Assembly (NCBI GenBank): GCA_036261615.1
Contig: DATAKK010000013.1
Location: 17,386-81,385, forward strand
DNA length: 64,000 nucleotides
Direction of reading: 5' to 3'
From: JAJYQH01 sp036261615
GTDB taxonomy: Bacteria > Actinomycetota > Actinomycetes > Propionibacteriales > Propionibacteriaceae
Below the pieces are notes generated by a model. That model saw only the letters and a program-made list of their open reading frames with translations. It ran no database searches and was not told where the DNA came from. Numbering within the stretch: the stretch's first letter is position 1; every line of letters starts with the position of its first letter. Both the position numbers and the translations under genes were made by a program. Positions 25,571-34,621 of this stretch are shown here, one piece after another.

Positions 25571-27364
25571 TCAGCCGGCGATGTCGTACGACTGCAGCCG
25601 CTTGCGGTCCTCGCGGGTGCCCGACTGCTGCAGGGCGAGCAGTTCGGCGTAGATGCCGCCGGTGTGGGCGAGCTCGGCCGGCGTCCCGATCTCGTCGACC
25701 CGGCCGTCGCGCAGGGTGACGATCCGGTCGACCGAGGCGATCGTCGACAGCCGGTGAGCGATGATGATGCTCGTCCGCCCGGCCATGAGGTGGTCGAGCC
25801 CGGCCTGCACCTGCCGCTCGGCCTTGGTGTCGAGCGCGCTGGTGGCCTCGTCGAGGACGAGGATCGGGGCGTCCTTGAGGATCGCCCGGGCCACCGCGAT
25901 CCGCTGGCGCTGGCCGCCCGACAGCTTGAGGCCACGCTCGCCGATGAGGGTGTCGTAGCCCTCGGGGAAGCGTTCGATGAAGGTGCTCGCGTTCGCGTTG
26001 CGCGCCGCCTCGACGACCTCGCTCTCGGACGCCGCCGGCCGCCCGTAGGCGATGTTCTCCCGGATCGTGCCCGAGAACAGGGCGGGGTCCTGGAACACGA
26101 CGCCGACGTCGGCGCGGACCTCGTCGATCGACAGGTCGGTGATGTCGCTGCCCAGCAGCCGCAGGTGCCCGGATCGCAGCCGGTAGAAGCCGAGCAGCAG
26201 GTTGACGATGGTCGTCTTCCCGCCGCCCGACTCGCCGACCAGGGCAACCCGCTCCCCGCGCCGCACGCTGAACGACACGTCGCTCAGCACGTCCTCGCCG
26301 GTCTCGTAGCCGAAGCCCGCCGCGTCGAACTCGATCACCACATCGGTGCCGGACGCCGCCGAGGTCGCGCTGCGTCCCTCGCCCACGTGCCACTCGTCGT
26401 CGGGCTCGGCCATCACCGCGAAGTAGTCGCGGCTGCCGGCGATCGCGCGCTGGGAGGCGTCCACGAGGAAGCTCATCATCGTCACCGGCACCCGGGCCAT
26501 GTTGACGAGCTGGATGAGCAGCACCATGGTTCCGACGGTGAACGCGCCCTCGGCGGTGCGCACGAAGATGATCGCGTAGATGCCGAAGAACATGAGGTTG
26601 AGGACGCCGCGGCGCAGCGAGTCCATCTCGTGCCACCACCGCGACTGCTCGCGGGTGAGGCCCACGACGCTCGTGTAGTGACGCCGGAACAGGTCGAGCT
26701 CACGCCGCTCGGCGACGAAGCTGCGCACCACCCGGATCTGCTGCACCACCTCGGCGAACCGGCCGCCGGCCTCGTCGATGTGGGCGTTCTTGGTGCGCTC
26801 GATCCGCTGCCACTTGCGGCTGGTGAGGGTGGTCAACCAGACGAACGCGGGGAAGACCACCGCCAGCAGCACCGCCAGTGGCCAGGAGTAGATGATGCTG
26901 ACGACCAGCACCGCGCCGACCGTGAGCAGCATCGGGAAGAAGTTGTTCGCGAACCCGTTGAGGAACTGGGTGGTCTCGGTGATCGAGCGCTGCAGCCGGC
27001 TGATGATCCGCCCGGTGAGTTCGTTGTCGAAGTAGCGCTGCGGCAGGCGCATGAGCTTCTCGTAGTAGCGGGTCGACAGGATCGTCCGCAGTCGCACCGC
27101 CATGAGGTCGCCGAAGTAGCCGCCGAGGTTGCTCACCAGGGTGTTCGCGAGATCGGTGACGAACAGGGCCACGGCCAGCAGCAGGATCTCGCGCACGTGG
27201 TTGTCGGGCCCCGCCTGCGCGCTCACGATGAGGTCGGTGGCCCGGGAGATGATGAACGGCATCAGCAGGCCGGTGGCCGCGGTCAGCAGCGACGCGACGA
27301 TGATGACGGCGTACGCCGGCCACAGGTCGCGGGCGGACAGAACCATCCGAAGAAGTGAGCGCAT
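25571..27364 (-). CDS. ABC exporter, fused membrane and ATPase domains
   Basis: A 597-residue half-transporter. Six helices span about residues 15-305, with the exporter coupling pattern FDNELTGRIISRL. The ATPase part has Walker A GESGGGKTT, signature LSGGQRQR, Walker B ILVLDEATSALD and IAHRLST. It differs clearly from the exporter at 17647, so it is not a recent copy. It may move lipids, peptides or siderophores; context does not help. A 19-bp perfect inverted repeat lies just upstream, after the helicase gene. Confidence 0.93.
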   Translation of the reverse strand: MRSLLRMVLSARDLWPAYAVIIVASLLTAATGLLMPFIISRATDLIVSAQAGPDNHVREILLLAVALFVTDLANTLVSNLGGYFGDLMAVRLRTILSTRYYEKLMRLPQRYFDNELTGRIISRLQRSITETTQFLNGFANNFFPMLLTVGAVLVVSIIYSWPLAVLLAVVFPAFVWLTTLTSRKWQRIERTKNAHIDEAGGRFAEVVQQIRVVRSFVAERRELDLFRRHYTSVVGLTREQSRWWHEMDSLRRGVLNLMFFGIYAIIFVRTAEGAFTVGTMVLLIQLVNMARVPVTMMSFLVDASQRAIAGSRDYFAVMAEPDDEWHVGEGRSATSAASGTDVVIEFDAAGFGYETGEDVLSDVSFSVRRGERVALVGESGGGKTTIVNLLLGFYRLRSGHLRLLGSDITDLSIDEVRADVGVVFQDPALFSGTIRENIAYGRPAASESEVVEAARNANASTFIERFPEGYDTLIGERGLKLSGGQRQRIAVARAILKDAPILVLDEATSALDTKAERQVQAGLDHLMAGRTSIIIAHRLSTIASVDRIVTLRDGRVDEIGTPAELAHTGGIYAELLALQQSGTREDRKRLQSYDIAG

Positions 27365-27403
27365 GGGGTCTTTCGTCGCGGTCTCGGTGGGGTCGCGGAA
27401 GAA

Positions 27404-27445
27404 CGTTCGACGTTTTCCACCGTAGTCGGTGGAAAACGTCGAACG
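27404..27445. terminator. Perfect 19-bp inverted repeat after the helicase gene
   Basis: CGTTCGACGTTTTCCACCG (27404-27422) and its exact complement (27427-27445) are split by TAGT. The hairpin begins at the base next to the helicase stop codon, and on the minus strand TTCTTCC follows. It is most likely a terminator, though the AT-rich, perfectly symmetric stem would also suit a protein site. Confidence 0.7.
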
Positions 27446-29203
27446 CTAACGTCCGGGGGCGGCGAGCCAGCGGCGCACCTGCTCGATCCGGGCGTCCACC
27501 TGCTCGGTCGTGGCCTGGGCCAGCGGGGGGCCTCCGCAGTGCCGGCGCAGCTCGGCGTGCACGTGGCTGTGCGGCCGCTGGGACACCCGCGCGTACTGGG
27601 CCACCAGTGAGTTGAGCTGTTTGCGCTTGTCACCGAGCACTCGGTGCAGGCTCTCCTCGGGGGGCACGCCCGTGCGCCGCTCGGTGCGCTGGGCGCGCGC
27701 GAGATGCCGCGCCTGCCGGTCGCGCAGCACCCGGTCGATCTGGTCGGCGTCCAGCAGCCCGGGCAGGCCGAGGTAGTCGCGCTCGTCCTCGCTGCTCGGG
27801 ACGGCGGCCATCCCGAACTGGTTCGACTCGAACATGACGTGGTCGAAGAGCGCCTCGGACCCCAGCGCCTCGAAGCTGCCGAGCAGGTCGTCGGACGCCG
27901 CCTCGCGCCGGTTGGCCTGCTCGAGCAGCTGGTCGTCGAGGGTCCACTCGTCGGGGGTCCGCGGCCGGCCGAGGATGTGGTCGCGCTGGCGCTCGAGCAT
28001 CGAGGCGTGAGCGAGGATCACCGGCACCGTCGGCAGGAACACCGTGGCCAGCTCGCCGCGGCGCCGCGACCGCACGAACCGGCCGACCGCCTGGGCGAAG
28101 AACAGCGGGGTGGAGGTGGCGGTCGCGTACACCCCGACGCACAGCCGGGGCACGTCGACCCCCTCGCTCACCATCCGCACGGCCACCAGCCAGCGGTCCT
28201 CGGACTCCGAAAACGCCTCGATCCGTTTGCTCGCCCCGGCGTCGTCGGACAGCACGACGCTCGGCCGGACGCCGGTGAGCTCGGCGAGGATCCGGGCGTA
28301 GGCCCGGGCCTGGTTCTGGTTGCTCGCGATGACGAGCCCGCCGGCGTCCGGGATGTGCCGGCGGACCTCGGTGAGCCGCCGGTCGGCGGCGTGCAGCACC
28401 GACTGCACCCACTCGCCGCGCGGGTCGAGGGCGGTGCGCCACGCCTGGGCGGTCACGTCCTTGGTGAGCAGCTCGCCGAGGTTCGCGCTCAGCTCGTCAC
28501 CGGCCTTGGTGCGCCAGCGCATCGGGCCGCCGTAGTTCATGAACAGCACCGGGCGCACGACGTGATCGCGCAGCGCCTCGGCGTAGCCGTAGGTGAAGTC
28601 GGCCACCGACATGCGGGCGCCGGCGTCCGTCGGCTCGTAGCGGACGAACGGGATCGGGTTGTCGTCGGACCGGAACGGGGTGCCGGTGAGCAGCAGCCGG
28701 CGGGCGGCTGGGGCGAACGCGTCGCGCACCGCCTCGCCCCAGCTCAGCGCGTCGCCGGCGTGGTGCACCTCGTCGAGGATCACCAGCGTCCGGTGGTTGA
28801 CGCAGCGGGCCTCGTAGTGGTGCACCCGGGCCGCGACCCCGGCGTAGGTGACCGCGACGCCGTGGAACTGCCTGCTGCGTCCGGCCCGGGAACTCGAGCC
28901 GATGCCCGGGTCGATCTGGATGCCCACCTTGGCGGCGGCGTCGGCCCACTGCACCTTGAGGTGCTCGGTGGGGGCCACGACGATGACCCGCTCGACGGCC
29001 CGCGAGGCGAGCAGGTCGGACGCCAGCCGCAGCGCGAAGGTGGTCTTCCCGGCTCCGGGGGTGGCCACCGCGAGGAAGTCGCGGGGGGACTCCCGGTGGT
29101 ACTGCTCGACCGCGGCCGCCTGCCACGCCCGCAGCCGGGACGCCGTCCCCCACGGGGCACGCCCGGGGAACGCCGGCGAGAGGTGCTCGAACGCCGACGT
29201 CAT
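27446..29203 (-). CDS. DEAD/DEAH-box superfamily 2 helicase
   Basis: A protein of about 585 residues with two RecA-like domains: Walker A ATPGAGKTTF, motif II DEVHH, motif III LTGTPFRSD, and motif VI region AQAVGRFVRSRRRG. It resembles XPB/UvsW-like DNA translocases found across actinobacteria; the substrate is probably DNA, in repair or defence (inference). The C-terminal 180 residues are helical and charged. ATG at 29203 gives the usual N terminus (MTSAFEHLSPAFPG); a GTG at 29254 would add 17 residues. A possible leader with a mini-ORF and terminator lies upstream (29383-29467). Confidence 0.88.
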   Translation of the reverse strand: MTSAFEHLSPAFPGRAPWGTASRLRAWQAAAVEQYHRESPRDFLAVATPGAGKTTFALRLASDLLASRAVERVIVVAPTEHLKVQWADAAAKVGIQIDPGIGSSSRAGRSRQFHGVAVTYAGVAARVHHYEARCVNHRTLVILDEVHHAGDALSWGEAVRDAFAPAARRLLLTGTPFRSDDNPIPFVRYEPTDAGARMSVADFTYGYAEALRDHVVRPVLFMNYGGPMRWRTKAGDELSANLGELLTKDVTAQAWRTALDPRGEWVQSVLHAADRRLTEVRRHIPDAGGLVIASNQNQARAYARILAELTGVRPSVVLSDDAGASKRIEAFSESEDRWLVAVRMVSEGVDVPRLCVGVYATATSTPLFFAQAVGRFVRSRRRGELATVFLPTVPVILAHASMLERQRDHILGRPRTPDEWTLDDQLLEQANRREAASDDLLGSFEALGSEALFDHVMFESNQFGMAAVPSSEDERDYLGLPGLLDADQIDRVLRDRQARHLARAQRTERRTGVPPEESLHRVLGDKRKQLNSLVAQYARVSQRPHSHVHAELRRHCGGPPLAQATTEQVDARIEQVRRWLAAPGR

Positions 29204-29382
29204 CGGCGCCCACCCGGCCGGGGCGCGCGCGGAGGCCAGTGTGAGGGGAGGCACATAGGACCACGGACTCTACCCGCTGACCCCCGGGCAACCCGGACGC
29301 CGGCGGCGTCCGGGTGTCGCTGCGGGCGGCATCGTGGCTGGTCAGGGAGGAATGGCGGCGCGGAAAAGTACCCCGTAACGCA

Positions 29383-29414
29383 ACGAGGACCCGGTCGGGG
29401 GTCCGGGTCCTCGT
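29383..29414 (-). terminator. Hairpin terminator or attenuator upstream of the helicase
   Basis: ACGAGGACCCGG (29383-29394) and CCGGGTCCTCGT (29403-29414) form a perfect 12-bp stem with an 8-base loop. On the minus strand it comes after the mini-ORF at 29446-29420 and before the helicase; it could instead end the upstream small membrane protein transcript. Confidence 0.65.
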
Positions 29415-29419
29415 CGGGC

Positions 29420-29446
29420 TCAGCCCCGAGGGGCGAGCCTGTGCAT
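29420..29446 (-). CDS. Possible leader mini-ORF (8 codons)
   Basis: ATG to TGA encodes MHRLAPRG. GGAG stands eight bases before the ATG. A TTCGCA-17-TACAGT promoter-like pair on the minus strand has its -10 at 29467-29462. The stop codon sits just before the 12-bp hairpin (29414-29383), with a small hairpin GGCTC/GAGCC over the mini-ORF itself. This is the layout of a ribosome-controlled attenuator. Such short ORFs also arise by chance, so confidence is low. Confidence 0.35.
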   Translation of the reverse strand: MHRLAPRG

Positions 29447-29543
29447 CAACTGCACTCCGCAACTGTAAGGCATGACATGCCCCGTGCGAAATGGACGTCC
29501 GGCGTGTCACGTTGTGAGCACGTGATGCGTCCGCCGGGGGCGG

Positions 29544-29852
29544 TCACAGCATCGGCAGCACGAGGAACAGCGCGACGAGAGGGAGCAGGGTCGCGAGGGC
29601 CATCCGGTAGCGGTTGGCGACGCTGCCCTGGATCGCCAGCCAGGTGAGGGCCAGGCAGAGGGACGCGAGCACGGTGAGGCCGATCGAGCCGGCGAGTGGG
29701 CGGCGCAGGCAGGCTCCGGCGGCCGGGCAGGGCAGCCAGCTGGCGATGGCGAGGGCGCCGATGTCGAGGGTGACCGCGCCGCCGACGATGAGCGCGGTGA
29801 GGGCCAGGACGAACCGCGCCCACTTCGGCACCTCGACCCGCTGATCGCTCAC
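29544..29852 (-). CDS. Small membrane protein of unknown function
   Basis: A 102-residue protein with three hydrophobic segments (about 13-38, 53-75 and 83-101) and two Cys residues (PCPAAGAC) in the loop after the first, which could form an extracytoplasmic disulfide. Not recognised as a named family. It lies between the EamA transporter gene and the helicase, all on the minus strand, 45 bases after the transporter. Confidence 0.7.
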   Translation of the reverse strand: MSDQRVEVPKWARFVLALTALIVGGAVTLDIGALAIASWLPCPAAGACLRRPLAGSIGLTVLASLCLALTWLAIQGSVANRYRMALATLLPLVALFLVLPML

Positions 29853-29897
29853 GCTCCCATCGTAGGGACCGTGCTCCGGTCCCCCGCTCAGCCCCGC

Positions 29898-30836
29898 TCA
29901 GCCCCGGTCGGCCGTCAGGTCGGGCAGCGCGCCGGTGGTGGTCGCGCGGGCCGTGGGCTTGAGCCGGGGCATCACGGTGACGAGCACCATGGCCCCCACC
30001 ATCGCGGCGCCGCCGAGGACCATCCGCCAGGAGACGACCTCGCCGCCGAAGAGCACCGCGAAGGTGGCCGCCCACACGGGTTCGCCGGCCATGATCACCG
30101 CCGCGGTCGTCGACTCGACGTACGACTGGGCCCAGATCTGCAGGAAGATCGGGATCGCGCCGGCGATGACCGCGAAGTAGATCATCCAGGTCCACTGGAC
30201 GCCGGTGTGCGGCAGTGTCACCCCGCCGGGCAGGGCCGCCACCACGCAGATGAGCGCCACGACGACCAGCTCGACGTTGGTGAGCTGCAGCGCCGTCGCC
30301 GGGGAGGAGAAGCGGTCGACAGCGATGATGTGCCCCGCGTAGAGCACCGCGCTCACCAGCGTGAGCGCCTCCCCGAGCCGGCCGCTGCCCGCGAGCGAGC
30401 CGCTGCCGATGCTCAGCACGCCCAGTCCCACCGTCGCGAGCACCACCGCCACCCAGGTGGCCTCGGGGATCCGCTCGCGCAGCAGCCAGGCGGCGAGGAA
30501 CGGCGTGACCACCACGTAGAGCCCGGTGATGAAGCCCGACACGGACGCCGGCGTCCGCGCCAGCCCGTAGGTCTGGACGAGTTGGGCGACCCCGTAGATG
30601 GCGCCGATGACCACGCCCTGCAGCAGCGTGCGCCGCGGCATCCGCCAGTGCCTGCGCGCCAGCACCCCGACCACCCCGGCCGCGATGACGAACCGCACGG
30701 CGAGCATGTCGGGCACGGGCACCTGGCCCACGAACGCCTTCATCGAGAAGAACGTCGAGCCCCACAGCATCGCCATGAGCACCAGGCTCACCAGGGCGAG
30801 CACCTGGCGGCCCTGAGGGTGGCGGCGGCTGGTCAC
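29898..30836 (-). CDS. EamA/DMT family transporter
   Basis: A 312-residue permease with ten predicted helices made of two EamA halves (about 15-140 and 155-290). The first carries MLWGSTFFSMKAF and the second ends in VFGG-like FAVLFGGEVVSWRMVLGG. Members export amino acids or other small metabolites, or carry nucleotide sugars. GTG at 30836 is preceded by TAGGCT at six bases, so the mRNA is probably leaderless. The substrate is unknown. Confidence 0.92.
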   Translation of the reverse strand: MTSRRHPQGRQVLALVSLVLMAMLWGSTFFSMKAFVGQVPVPDMLAVRFVIAAGVVGVLARRHWRMPRRTLLQGVVIGAIYGVAQLVQTYGLARTPASVSGFITGLYVVVTPFLAAWLLRERIPEATWVAVVLATVGLGVLSIGSGSLAGSGRLGEALTLVSAVLYAGHIIAVDRFSSPATALQLTNVELVVVALICVVAALPGGVTLPHTGVQWTWMIYFAVIAGAIPIFLQIWAQSYVESTTAAVIMAGEPVWAATFAVLFGGEVVSWRMVLGGAAMVGAMVLVTVMPRLKPTARATTTGALPDLTADRG

Positions 30837-30908
30837 CGGCGCAGCCTAACGCCGCCCGCCCGCCGGGCCGGACGCCGGGACCCGCGGCGTCCGTCGTAGG
30901 GTGTCGCC

Positions 30909-31841
30909 ATGCGCGTGACCGTTCCCACTGCCGACCTCCGCGACCTCCTCACCGACGACCTCCCCGAGGGCATCACGCTCGACCTGTGGCCGATGACCGA
31001 CCCGCCCGAGGGGCGCGTCGACCTCGCGGTGATGCCCTACCTCGTCGGTGCCGAGCTGCTGCGCGTGCTCGACGGGGCCGACGTCGGCTGGATCCAGAGC
31101 CAGTCGCTGGGCTTCGACAACATCGAGAACTTCCTGCCGGCCGGCGTCGGGTTCAGCAACGCGGTCGGCGTCCACGAGGCCGCCACCGCCGAGATCGCGC
31201 TCGGGCTCATCCTCGCGGCGCAGCGCAACCTCGCCGAGCACGTGCTCGACCAGCAGCGGGCGGTGTGGCGTCCCAGGTTCGGACCCGGGCTGCAGAGCCT
31301 CACCGCGCTGGTGATCGGCGTCGGGGGCGTGGGCGAGCTGATCGCCGACCACCTCGCGCGGTTCGGCATGGAGGTCGTGCGCTCGGCGTCCCGGGCCCGC
31401 ACGGACGAGCGCGGGCGGATCCACGGTCCGGAGGAGGTCCCGGGGCTGCTCGGCACGGCCGACGTCGTCGTGCTCGCCACCCCGCTCAACCCCACGACCA
31501 AGGGCTTCTTCGACGCGGCGCTCATCGGCCGGATGAAGCCGGGTGCCCTGCTCGTCAACATCGGCCGCGGTGCGCTCGTCGACACCGACGCCCTGGTCGC
31601 CGCCTGCCGGGCGGGACGCGTCCGGGCCGCGCTCGACGTCGTCGACCCCGAGCCGCTGCCCGCCGACCACCCGCTGTGGTCGGCTCCCGGCGTCCTCATC
31701 ACCCCGCACGTGGGCGGCCGGTCGACGACGATGATCAACCGGGTGGCCGCCCTCGTCGCCCGGCAGATCCGGCACCTGGCGGCGGGCGAGCCGCTCGAGA
31801 ACCCGGTGCCCGCGGTGATGCGCGAGGTCTCCGGGCGCTAA
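30909..31841 (+). CDS. NAD-dependent D-2-hydroxyacid dehydrogenase family protein
   Basis: A 310-residue oxidoreductase that interconverts a 2-keto acid and a 2-hydroxy acid. The Rossmann motif is GVGGVGE (near 138-144), followed by NIGRGALVDTDAL, the catalytic-Glu region DVVDPEPLPADHPLW, and the catalytic His in TPHVGG. The catalytic Arg lies in ATPLNPTTKG-to-NIGRG. TAGGGT at 30897-30902 stands six bases before ATG, which suggests a leaderless mRNA. The true substrate (glyoxylate, phosphoglycerate, or other) is not clear; it is divergent from the EamA permease. Confidence 0.93.
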   Translation: MRVTVPTADLRDLLTDDLPEGITLDLWPMTDPPEGRVDLAVMPYLVGAELLRVLDGADVGWIQSQSLGFDNIENFLPAGVGFSNAVGVHEAATAEIALGLILAAQRNLAEHVLDQQRAVWRPRFGPGLQSLTALVIGVGGVGELIADHLARFGMEVVRSASRARTDERGRIHGPEEVPGLLGTADVVVLATPLNPTTKGFFDAALIGRMKPGALLVNIGRGALVDTDALVAACRAGRVRAALDVVDPEPLPADHPLWSAPGVLITPHVGGRSTTMINRVAALVARQIRHLAAGEPLENPVPAVMREVSGR

Positions 31842-31858
31842 GCGTCCCAGTTCGCCCG

Positions 31859-31942
31859 CGCGGCGTACGACCTGACCGCCGCGGCGTACGAGTCGTCGGT
31901 TCCGGCCCGACATGTCGTACGCCGTCAGTCATGTCGTACGCC
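31859..31942. repeat. Palindromic intergenic repeat, family R2, copy 1
   Basis: Four words containing GGCGTACGA or its complement appear in the order a-b-b'-a': CGGCGTACGACCTGAC at 31861, CGGCGTACGAGTCGTCG at 31882, then CGACATGTCGTACGCCG and GTCAGTCATGTCGTACGCCG. Outer and inner pairs can fold into one long stem. It lies between two plus-strand genes. Confidence 0.8.
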
Positions 31943-32032
31943 GACCGAGCCGGGCGGGGCCCGCACGGGAGGGCCGGGGCTGCGGAAAGGGCGGAAAGGG
32001 GCCTGTCGTGGCGCCCTACTAGGCTGGCGTCC

Positions 32033-33049
32033 ATGCGAGGAGCCGTCATCCATGCCCCCTTCGACGTCCGCGTCGAGGACCGCCCCGATCCCGTCATCGT
32101 CGAACCCACCGACGCCATCCTGCGGGTCTCCGCCGCCTGCATCTGCGGCTCCGACCTGTGGCCCTACCGTGGCATCAACGAGGTGCGCGGCCCTCAGCCC
32201 ATCGGGCACGAGTACTGCGGCATCGTCGAGGAGGTCGGCTCCGCCGTCACCACCATCCAGACCGGCGACTTCGTCGTCGGCGGGTTCTTCGCCTGTGACA
32301 ACGAGTGCCCCAACTGCCGGGCCGGGTTCCACAACGCCTGCGTGAACTTCCAGGGCTACGACGGCTGCCAGGCCGAGTTCCTCCGGGTGCCGCTCGCCGA
32401 CGGGACGCTGGTGGCGACGCCCGAGCCGCCGGCCGCCGAGCTCATCCCCAGCCTGCTCACCCTGTCCGACGTCATGGCCACCGGCTGGCACGCCGCCACG
32501 ATGGCCAATGTGCAGCCCGGGATGACGGTCGCGGTCGTCGGCGACGGCGCCGTCGGCCTGTGCGGCGTCCTCGCGGCCAAGCAGAAGGGCGCCGCCCGGA
32601 TCATCGCGATGAGCCGCCACCCCCAGCGCCAGGCGCTGGCCCGCGAGTTCGGCGCCACCGACATCATCGAGGAGCGCGACGAGGCCGGGGTCGAGGCGGT
32701 CAAGCGGCTCACCGACGGCGTCGGCGCGGACGCCGTGCTCGAGTGCGTCGGCACCGGGCCGTCGATGCTGCAGGCCATCGGCAGCTGCCGGGCCGGCGGC
32801 ATGGTCGGCTTCGTCGGCGTCCCGCACGGGGTCGAGCTGCCGATCCGGCAGATGTTCACCCGCAACGTCGGCGTCCGGGGCGGCATGGCGCCGGTGCGCG
32901 CCTACCTGCCCCAGCTCATGGACCTCGTCCTCGCCGGCGACATCCAGCCCGGGAAGGTGTTCGACCACCTGCTGCCGCTCGAGCAGGCCCCCGAGGGCTA
33001 TGCGGCCATGGACGAGCGCCGTGCGATCAAGGTGCTGCTGACGCCGTGA
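32033..33049 (+). CDS. Zinc-dependent alcohol dehydrogenase (MDR superfamily)
   Basis: A 338-residue medium-chain dehydrogenase. Catalytic zinc ligands are C38 in CICGSD, H and E in GHEYCG; structural zinc ligands sit in CDNECPNCRAGFHNAC. The NAD-binding motif is VVGDGAVGLCGVLAAK. TAGGCT at 32020-32025 stands seven bases before ATG, so it is probably leaderless. It overlaps the PhzF gene (GTGA), which suggests that the two act in one small pathway, unknown here. Confidence 0.94.
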   Translation: MRGAVIHAPFDVRVEDRPDPVIVEPTDAILRVSAACICGSDLWPYRGINEVRGPQPIGHEYCGIVEEVGSAVTTIQTGDFVVGGFFACDNECPNCRAGFHNACVNFQGYDGCQAEFLRVPLADGTLVATPEPPAAELIPSLLTLSDVMATGWHAATMANVQPGMTVAVVGDGAVGLCGVLAAKQKGAARIIAMSRHPQRQALAREFGATDIIEERDEAGVEAVKRLTDGVGADAVLECVGTGPSMLQAIGSCRAGGMVGFVGVPHGVELPIRQMFTRNVGVRGGMAPVRAYLPQLMDLVLAGDIQPGKVFDHLLPLEQAPEGYAAMDERRAIKVLLTP

Positions 33050-33882
33050 CCGTGCGCCCGTTCCGTCAGGTCGACGTCTTCGCGACGTCGGGGTTCACCG
33101 GCAACCCGCTCGCGGTCATCCACGACGCGGAAGGGCTCGCAGACGAGGAGTTGGCCGCGATCGCCCGCTGGACCAACCTCTCCGAGACGACGTTCCTGCT
33201 GCCGCCCACCGATCCCGAGGCCGACTACCGGGTGCGCATCTTCACCGGCACCGGGGAACTCCCGTTCGCCGGGCACCCCACGCTCGGTAGCTGCCACGCC
33301 TGGCTCGAGGCCGGGGGACGCCCGCGCCGCGAGCACGTCGTCCAGCAGTGCGGGGTGGGCCTCGTGCCGGTGCGCCGGGACGCCGATCGGCTCGCCTTCG
33401 CCGCGCCTCCGCTGCTCAAGTCCGGCCCCGTCGACCCGGCTCTGGGGTTCCGGGTGGTCGGGGCGCTCGGCTGCGACCCCGGCCGGGTCGTCGGCCTGTC
33501 CTGGATCGACAACGGTCCGGGCTGGATCGGCGTCCTGCTGCGCTCGGGACGGGAGGTGCTCGACCTCCGTCCCGACCCTGCCCGGATGGCGGGGCTCAAG
33601 GTGGCGATCGCCGGACCGGCCGAGCCTGCCGCCGGACACGACCTGGAGGTGCGCGCGTTCTACTGCCCGGGCGACGCGGTGCTCGAGGACCCCGTCACCG
33701 GCAGCGCCAACGCCGGCCTCGCGCTGTGGCTCATCGACGCGGGCATCCTCCCGAGCCACTACGTGGCGCGGCAGGGCACCTGCGTCGGGGCCGACGGCAG
33801 GGTCCGGGTCGAACGGGTCGGCGACGACACGTGGATCGGCGGTGCGGTGCGCACGGTGGTGAACGGCACCATCACGGCGTGA
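33046..33882 (+). CDS. PhzF family isomerase-like protein
   Basis: A 278-residue protein of the PhzF/diaminopimelate-epimerase fold, two similar halves. Marks are VDVFATSGFTGNPLAVI, the catalytic-type Glu in NLSETTFLLPP, FAGHPTLGSCHAW and DPVTGSANAGLALW. Phenazine genes are absent, so a general isomerase role is more likely. The GTG at 33046 overlaps the dehydrogenase stop; another GTG two codons on is also possible. Confidence 0.92.
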   Translation: MTVRPFRQVDVFATSGFTGNPLAVIHDAEGLADEELAAIARWTNLSETTFLLPPTDPEADYRVRIFTGTGELPFAGHPTLGSCHAWLEAGGRPRREHVVQQCGVGLVPVRRDADRLAFAAPPLLKSGPVDPALGFRVVGALGCDPGRVVGLSWIDNGPGWIGVLLRSGREVLDLRPDPARMAGLKVAIAGPAEPAAGHDLEVRAFYCPGDAVLEDPVTGSANAGLALWLIDAGILPSHYVARQGTCVGADGRVRVERVGDDTWIGGAVRTVVNGTITA

Positions 33883-33909
33883 CCGGCGTCCGCGACCCGG
33901 GGTCGAGGC

Positions 33910-34491
33910 TCAGGGGTTGGTGCTCGCCGACTTCGCCGCGCCCAGGTCGGAGTTCTCGGTGATGCTCAGGCCCTTGCCGGCCGCGGCCGACTCCACCTGC
34001 TTCACCAGTCCGTCGACGCCGCCAAGGCCGGACACGTTGCCCGTCAGCAGCTGGCCCTTGAGGCTCGACAGCCGGGCGTCCAACTGCCCGAGCGGGGCCA
34101 CGAGCACCCTGCACAACGCCGGGCTCGCCTCGGCGTTCTTGTAGGCGTTGTCGACCAGCTTCGCGTCGACGAGCGCGACCGCGCCGGCCTTCACGAGCGC
34201 GGTGAGCCGGCCCTTCGCGCCCTTGTCGAAGGACCCCGCCCTGTAGGGCAGGTAGATCCAGTGGTGGAAGGTTCCGGCGGCCAGGCCGAGGTCGGCGACG
34301 AATCGGGTCTTGGCGAAGTCGCGGGTGTTGCTCGTCGGGCACGGGCCGGACGCCGTGCTGCCGGCCGAGCCGGTGCTCGGCGCCGTCGTCGAGGCCGTGG
34401 CGCCGGCGGAGGGCGTGCTGCCACCGCACGCCGACAGGGCCAGCGTGGCGACGATGACCGGCGCGAGCGAGGTTCTTCCGAGATGTTCCAT
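33910..34491 (-). CDS. Putative lipoprotein of unknown function
   Basis: A 193-residue exported protein. The signal ends at the lipobox LALSAC (C22), followed by a low-complexity Ser/Thr/Ala linker to about residue 47. The rest is predicted helical, with a Cys pair (C49 and the C in PALCRVL). The stretch FHHWIYLPYRAGSF is distinctive, but the family was not recognised. ATG at 34491 was chosen because the signal begins there. A TTGCGC-17-TTCAAT promoter lies upstream. Confidence 0.8.
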   Translation of the reverse strand: MEHLGRTSLAPVIVATLALSACGGSTPSAGATASTTAPSTGSAGSTASGPCPTSNTRDFAKTRFVADLGLAAGTFHHWIYLPYRAGSFDKGAKGRLTALVKAGAVALVDAKLVDNAYKNAEASPALCRVLVAPLGQLDARLSSLKGQLLTGNVSGLGGVDGLVKQVESAAAGKGLSITENSDLGAAKSASTNP

Positions 34492-34536
34492 TCGGCTCCG
34501 ATCCGGGAACCGCCGTCGGGCGGGTGCTGGTCTCTC

Positions 34537-34565
34537 ATTGAACGGGCCCGAAGGCCGGAGCGCAA
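34537..34565 (-). promoter_or_regulatory. Promoter of the putative lipoprotein gene
   Basis: On the minus strand TTGCGC (34565-34560), a 17-base spacer and TTCAAT (34542-34537) fit a sigma-70-type promoter 46 bases before the start codon. Confidence 0.4.
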
Positions 34566-34621
34566 TGGGCAGAGATCCTCCGCTGTCGGCATGGTCACCC
34601 GCCGTAGGGTGGCCGGGGCGC

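Noticed and set aside
29255..29543. tRNA gene in the gap before the helicase
   Set aside because: No T-loop GTTCRA motif, no cloverleaf and no CCA end; the hairpins fit a terminator better.
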